From PALSA-555 sp035468285 (lineage in GTDB: Bacteria; Actinomycetota; Acidimicrobiia; IMCC26256; PALSA-555), in assembly GCA_035468285.1 (NCBI GenBank), contig DATISY010000110.1, positions 1 through 14,384 of the forward strand: a stretch of DNA of 14,384 bases, in the 5' to 3' direction. Under the pieces are notes generated by a model. That model searched no databases. It saw only the letters and a program-made list of their open reading frames with translations, and was not told where the DNA came from. The position numbers were made by a program, and so were the translations under genes. Positions 12,792 through 14,384 of the stretch are shown one piece after another; positions within the stretch are counted from its first letter, which is position 1; each line of letters starts with the position of its first letter.

Positions 12792-12812
12792 CCCGGCCCG
12801 GGGCCGGGGTCA
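12789..12812. terminator. bidirectional terminator-like hairpin formed by two facing stop codons
   Basis: TGACCCGGCC (12789-12798) pairs with GGCCGGGGTCA (12802-12812) with one bulged G and a 3-base loop. The base of the stem is the TGA stop of the SPT-like gene on one strand and the TGA stop of the hydroxylase gene on the other. It follows the same plan as the repeat at 7841-7900. There is no U-tract. Confidence 0.65.
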
Positions 12813-13583
12813 GGCGCCGCGGCTCCGGATCTGCTCGAAGCGTTTCTCCCAGGCGTTGTGGCGCACCTTGGCGTCCTGGATGAAGGGGGACACGCCGATG
12901 ACCTTGAGGACGATCTCGTTCAGCCAGCGGGCCGGGCCGTTCAACGGCCGTTTGAAGTCGACGAAGAGGACGACGCGGACGCCGTCGGTGTCGTTCCACG
13001 CCTCGTGCTCATGCGTGTCGTCGAAGACGAGGCTCGTTCCCTCCCGCCAGTGGCGGATGTCCTGACCGACGCGGATGCCGCACGCGTCGAGGGGCTCGGG
13101 GACCATGAGGCCGAGGTGGTAGCGCAGCACTCCCTTGTAGGGGCCGCCGTGGGGTGGGATCTTCTTGTGGGGCGAGAGGATCGAGAACATCGCGGTGGTC
13201 ATGCCGGGGATCTCGGCGAGGAGCCGGGCGGTGTCGGGGCACCGCTCGACGTTCTTGCCCGCTTTGAACCCGTACCCGTAGAAGAAGAACGTCTTCCACC
13301 GGTCGTCGTCGGTGAGCTGGTACTGGTCGGTGGAGATGTCCTGGAAGTTCGGGAGGTCGGCGTGGTAGCGGAGGACCTCGTCGAGCTCGGCACGGATCGC
13401 GGGGAAGCCGGCCTCGAGGCGTTGCACCCACGGGAAGTCCGCCGGGTCGAAGAAGGTGGTGTCCCCGACCGCGGAGTGCCGGCCGAAGTATCGGTCCAGC
13501 CAACGGAGGAACCGCTCCCCGAACCGGTTGGCGGCGTCGACGGCTCGTTCCCGGACGGTGCGGTGCGCGGGGTCAGGGCTCAC
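12810..13583 (-). CDS. aspartyl/asparaginyl beta-hydroxylase family dioxygenase (LpxO/AspH type)
   Basis: A 257-residue Fe(II)/2-oxoglutarate oxygenase of the aspartyl/asparaginyl beta-hydroxylase family. In order, DDDRWKTFFFYGYGFK (92-107), then SPHKKIPPHGGPYKGVLRYHLGLMVP (137-162) with iron ligand His145, then WREGTSLVFDDTHEHEAWN (179-197) with second ligand His193, then VRVVLFVDF with Arg203 positioned to bind 2-oxoglutarate. These enzymes use a two-His iron site without the usual acidic ligand, and that is the pattern here. Family members hydroxylate EGF-domain Asp/Asn in animals and, in bacteria, fatty acyl chains of lipid A (LpxO) or ornithine lipids. With an SPT-like enzyme next door, a lipid substrate is plausible but not shown. 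GTG 13583 is preceded by TACCCT at 9 bases. No transmembrane segment is evident; the amphipathic, Arg-rich N-terminus could touch the membrane. Confidence 0.88.
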   Translation of the reverse strand: MSPDPAHRTVRERAVDAANRFGERFLRWLDRYFGRHSAVGDTTFFDPADFPWVQRLEAGFPAIRAELDEVLRYHADLPNFQDISTDQYQLTDDDRWKTFFFYGYGFKAGKNVERCPDTARLLAEIPGMTTAMFSILSPHKKIPPHGGPYKGVLRYHLGLMVPEPLDACGIRVGQDIRHWREGTSLVFDDTHEHEAWNDTDGVRVVLFVDFKRPLNGPARWLNEIVLKVIGVSPFIQDAKVRHNAWEKRFEQIRSRGA

Positions 13584-13592
13584 GGCTCGCTC

Positions 13593-13598
13593 AGGGTA
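13593..13598 (-). promoter_or_regulatory. predicted -10 box (TACCCT) of the hydroxylase gene
   Basis: Minus-strand TACCCT lies 9 bases before GTG 13583 in the 74-base divergent gap shared with the transporter gene. No clear -35 box or operator is seen. Confidence 0.5.
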
Positions 13599-13643
13599 GC
13601 CGTCGGGCGCCCCGAGAGCCGACGGGGCCAGGCCCCGCCTGGT

Positions 13644-13649
13644 TATCCT
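13644..13649 (+). promoter_or_regulatory. predicted -10 box (TATCCT) of the MFS transporter gene
   Basis: TATCCT lies 8 bases before ATG 13658. There is no ribosome binding site between them, consistent with a leaderless transcript. Confidence 0.55.
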
Positions 13650-13657
13650 CCGGCCCG

Positions 13658-14384
13658 ATGAGCCAGACCATGACAGGCACCAATCGACGCTGGTGGGTCG
13701 TCGTCGCCATGTCGGGGATCATGATCCTGCTGACCGTCGACTTCTTCGGCGTCGCGGTCGCGCTCCCCCAGATCGGCCGCGACCTGCACGCGTCGACCGA
13801 GACCCTGGCCTGGACCGTCAACGGCTACCTGCTGGCGTTCGTGTCACCGATGATCGCGGTGGGACGTCTCGCCGACATCATCGGCCGCCGCAAGGTCGCG
13901 CTCGTCGGGGTCGTGGTGTTCGTCGGGGCGTCGGTGGCGTGCGCCGCCGCGCCCACCGACCTGTTCCTGATCGGCGCCCGGCTCGTCCAGGGGCTCGGCG
14001 CGGGGGTCATCTTCGCGACGTCGTTGTCGATCGTGAACAATGCCTTCCCGCCCGACGAGCGGCCGCGAGCGTTGGGCATCTGGTCCGGGGTCGGGCTCGC
14101 GGGCTCGGCGATCGGGCCGCTCGTCGCCGGGATCCTCACCCAGGAGGCGTCCTGGCGGTGGTTCTTCTTCTTGAACGTCCCGATCGGGATCGCGGTGATC
14201 GTGATCACGCTCGCGGTCGTCGAGGACTCCCGCGACGAGTCCTACACGGGCGGGATCGACTGGGCCGGGTTCGTCACCCTGACCTTGGGGTTCGCGCCGC
14301 TCATCTTCGGGTTGCAGCAGGGTGCCCAAGCCGGCTGGTCCGCGCCCGAGGTGGTGGTCGGGATCGTCGCCGGTGTCGCGATCC
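13658..14384 (+). CDS. DHA2-type MFS transporter (5' part, cut by window end)
   Basis: The first 242 residues of a drug:H+ antiporter-2 (EmrB/QacA-like, usually 14 transmembrane segments) major facilitator protein; the frame is open to the last base of the window. TM1 runs from about residue 12 to 36 and carries ILLTVDFFGVAVALPQIGRDL with Asp28, the DHA-type motif D1. Motif A, GRLADIIGRRK, is at residues 69-79 between TM2 and TM3. GLGAGVIFATS and the motif C-like GVGLAGSAIGPLVAG follow, then WRWFFFLNVPIG before TM6, a stretch typical of EmrB-like exporters. Such pumps export drugs, dyes or lipids in exchange for protons. It is divergent from the hydroxylase gene. The substrate is not predictable, and no regulator gene is visible in the window. 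Confidence 0.9.
   Translation, partial: MSQTMTGTNRRWWVVVAMSGIMILLTVDFFGVAVALPQIGRDLHASTETLAWTVNGYLLAFVSPMIAVGRLADIIGRRKVALVGVVVFVGASVACAAAPTDLFLIGARLVQGLGAGVIFATSLSIVNNAFPPDERPRALGIWSGVGLAGSAIGPLVAGILTQEASWRWFFFLNVPIGIAVIVITLAVVEDSRDESYTGGIDWAGFVTLTLGFAPLIFGLQQGAQAGWSAPEVVVGIVAGVAI

Noticed and set aside
1..14384. CRISPR arrays, tRNA or rRNA genes, insertion sequences, integrase or att sites
   Set aside because: No regularly spaced repeats, cloverleaf-like segments, transposase motifs or flanking target duplications were seen by eye. Base composition looks even across the window.

Overview
The window is about 14.4 kb of very GC-rich, gene-dense chromosomal DNA. Codon third positions are strongly G/C-biased, so long open frames appear antisense to real genes. 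Most promoters look leaderless and the enzyme repertoire is aerobic (heme A synthesis, 2-oxoglutarate oxygenase, FAD desaturase-like enzyme). This suggests a high-GC actinobacterium; an acidimicrobial relative is my best guess, but no marker gene here proves it. I see no rRNA, tRNA, insertion sequence, phage gene or CRISPR array, and no gene-free stretch longer than about 115 bases.

Layout. (1) Positions 1-2962: the 3' end of a phytoene-desaturase-like FAD oxidoreductase (+) faces a leftward pair, heme A synthase ctaA followed by a secreted protein of unknown function. Divergent from ctaA is an alpha/beta hydrolase (+). (2) 2974-6642: a single-domain rhodanese (-), divergent from a protein of unknown function (+), which overlaps tail to tail with a penicillin-acylase-family Ntn hydrolase (-). 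(3) 6707-7847: a SelU-like thioredoxin-fold peroxiredoxin relative (-) with an in-frame UGA exactly where the first redox cysteine belongs, divergent from a PhnZ-like HD-domain protein (+). (4) 7894-9733: a leftward two-gene unit, a poly-gamma-glutamate-hydrolase-family protein followed by an MTA/SAH-deaminase-like amidohydrolase. (5) 9773-10657: a lipoprotein lytic transglycosylase (+). (6) 10669-13583: a CAT/E2-fold acyltransferase homologue and a serine-palmitoyltransferase-like alpha-oxoamine synthase (+), convergent with an LpxO/AspH-type hydroxylase (-). (7) 13658-end: a DHA2-type MFS transporter, cut by the window edge.

Two items stand out. First, the SelU-like gene is probably a selenoprotein gene: TGA is the only interruption of an otherwise intact family protein, the motif reads U-x-x-C, and a compact hairpin lies at bacterial-SECIS distance. 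The Sec synthesis genes are not in the window. Second, the acyltransferase/SPT-like/hydroxylase cluster looks like part of an undescribed sphingolipid- or hydroxylated-aminolipid-type pathway, with the E2-type catalytic His replaced by Glu.

Two regulatory patterns recur. A TA-S-S-S-T-like -10 hexamer lies 7-13 bases upstream of ten start codons, as expected for leaderless or near-leaderless transcripts. At two convergent gene pairs the facing TGA stop codons are built into one inverted repeat that looks like a bidirectional terminator.
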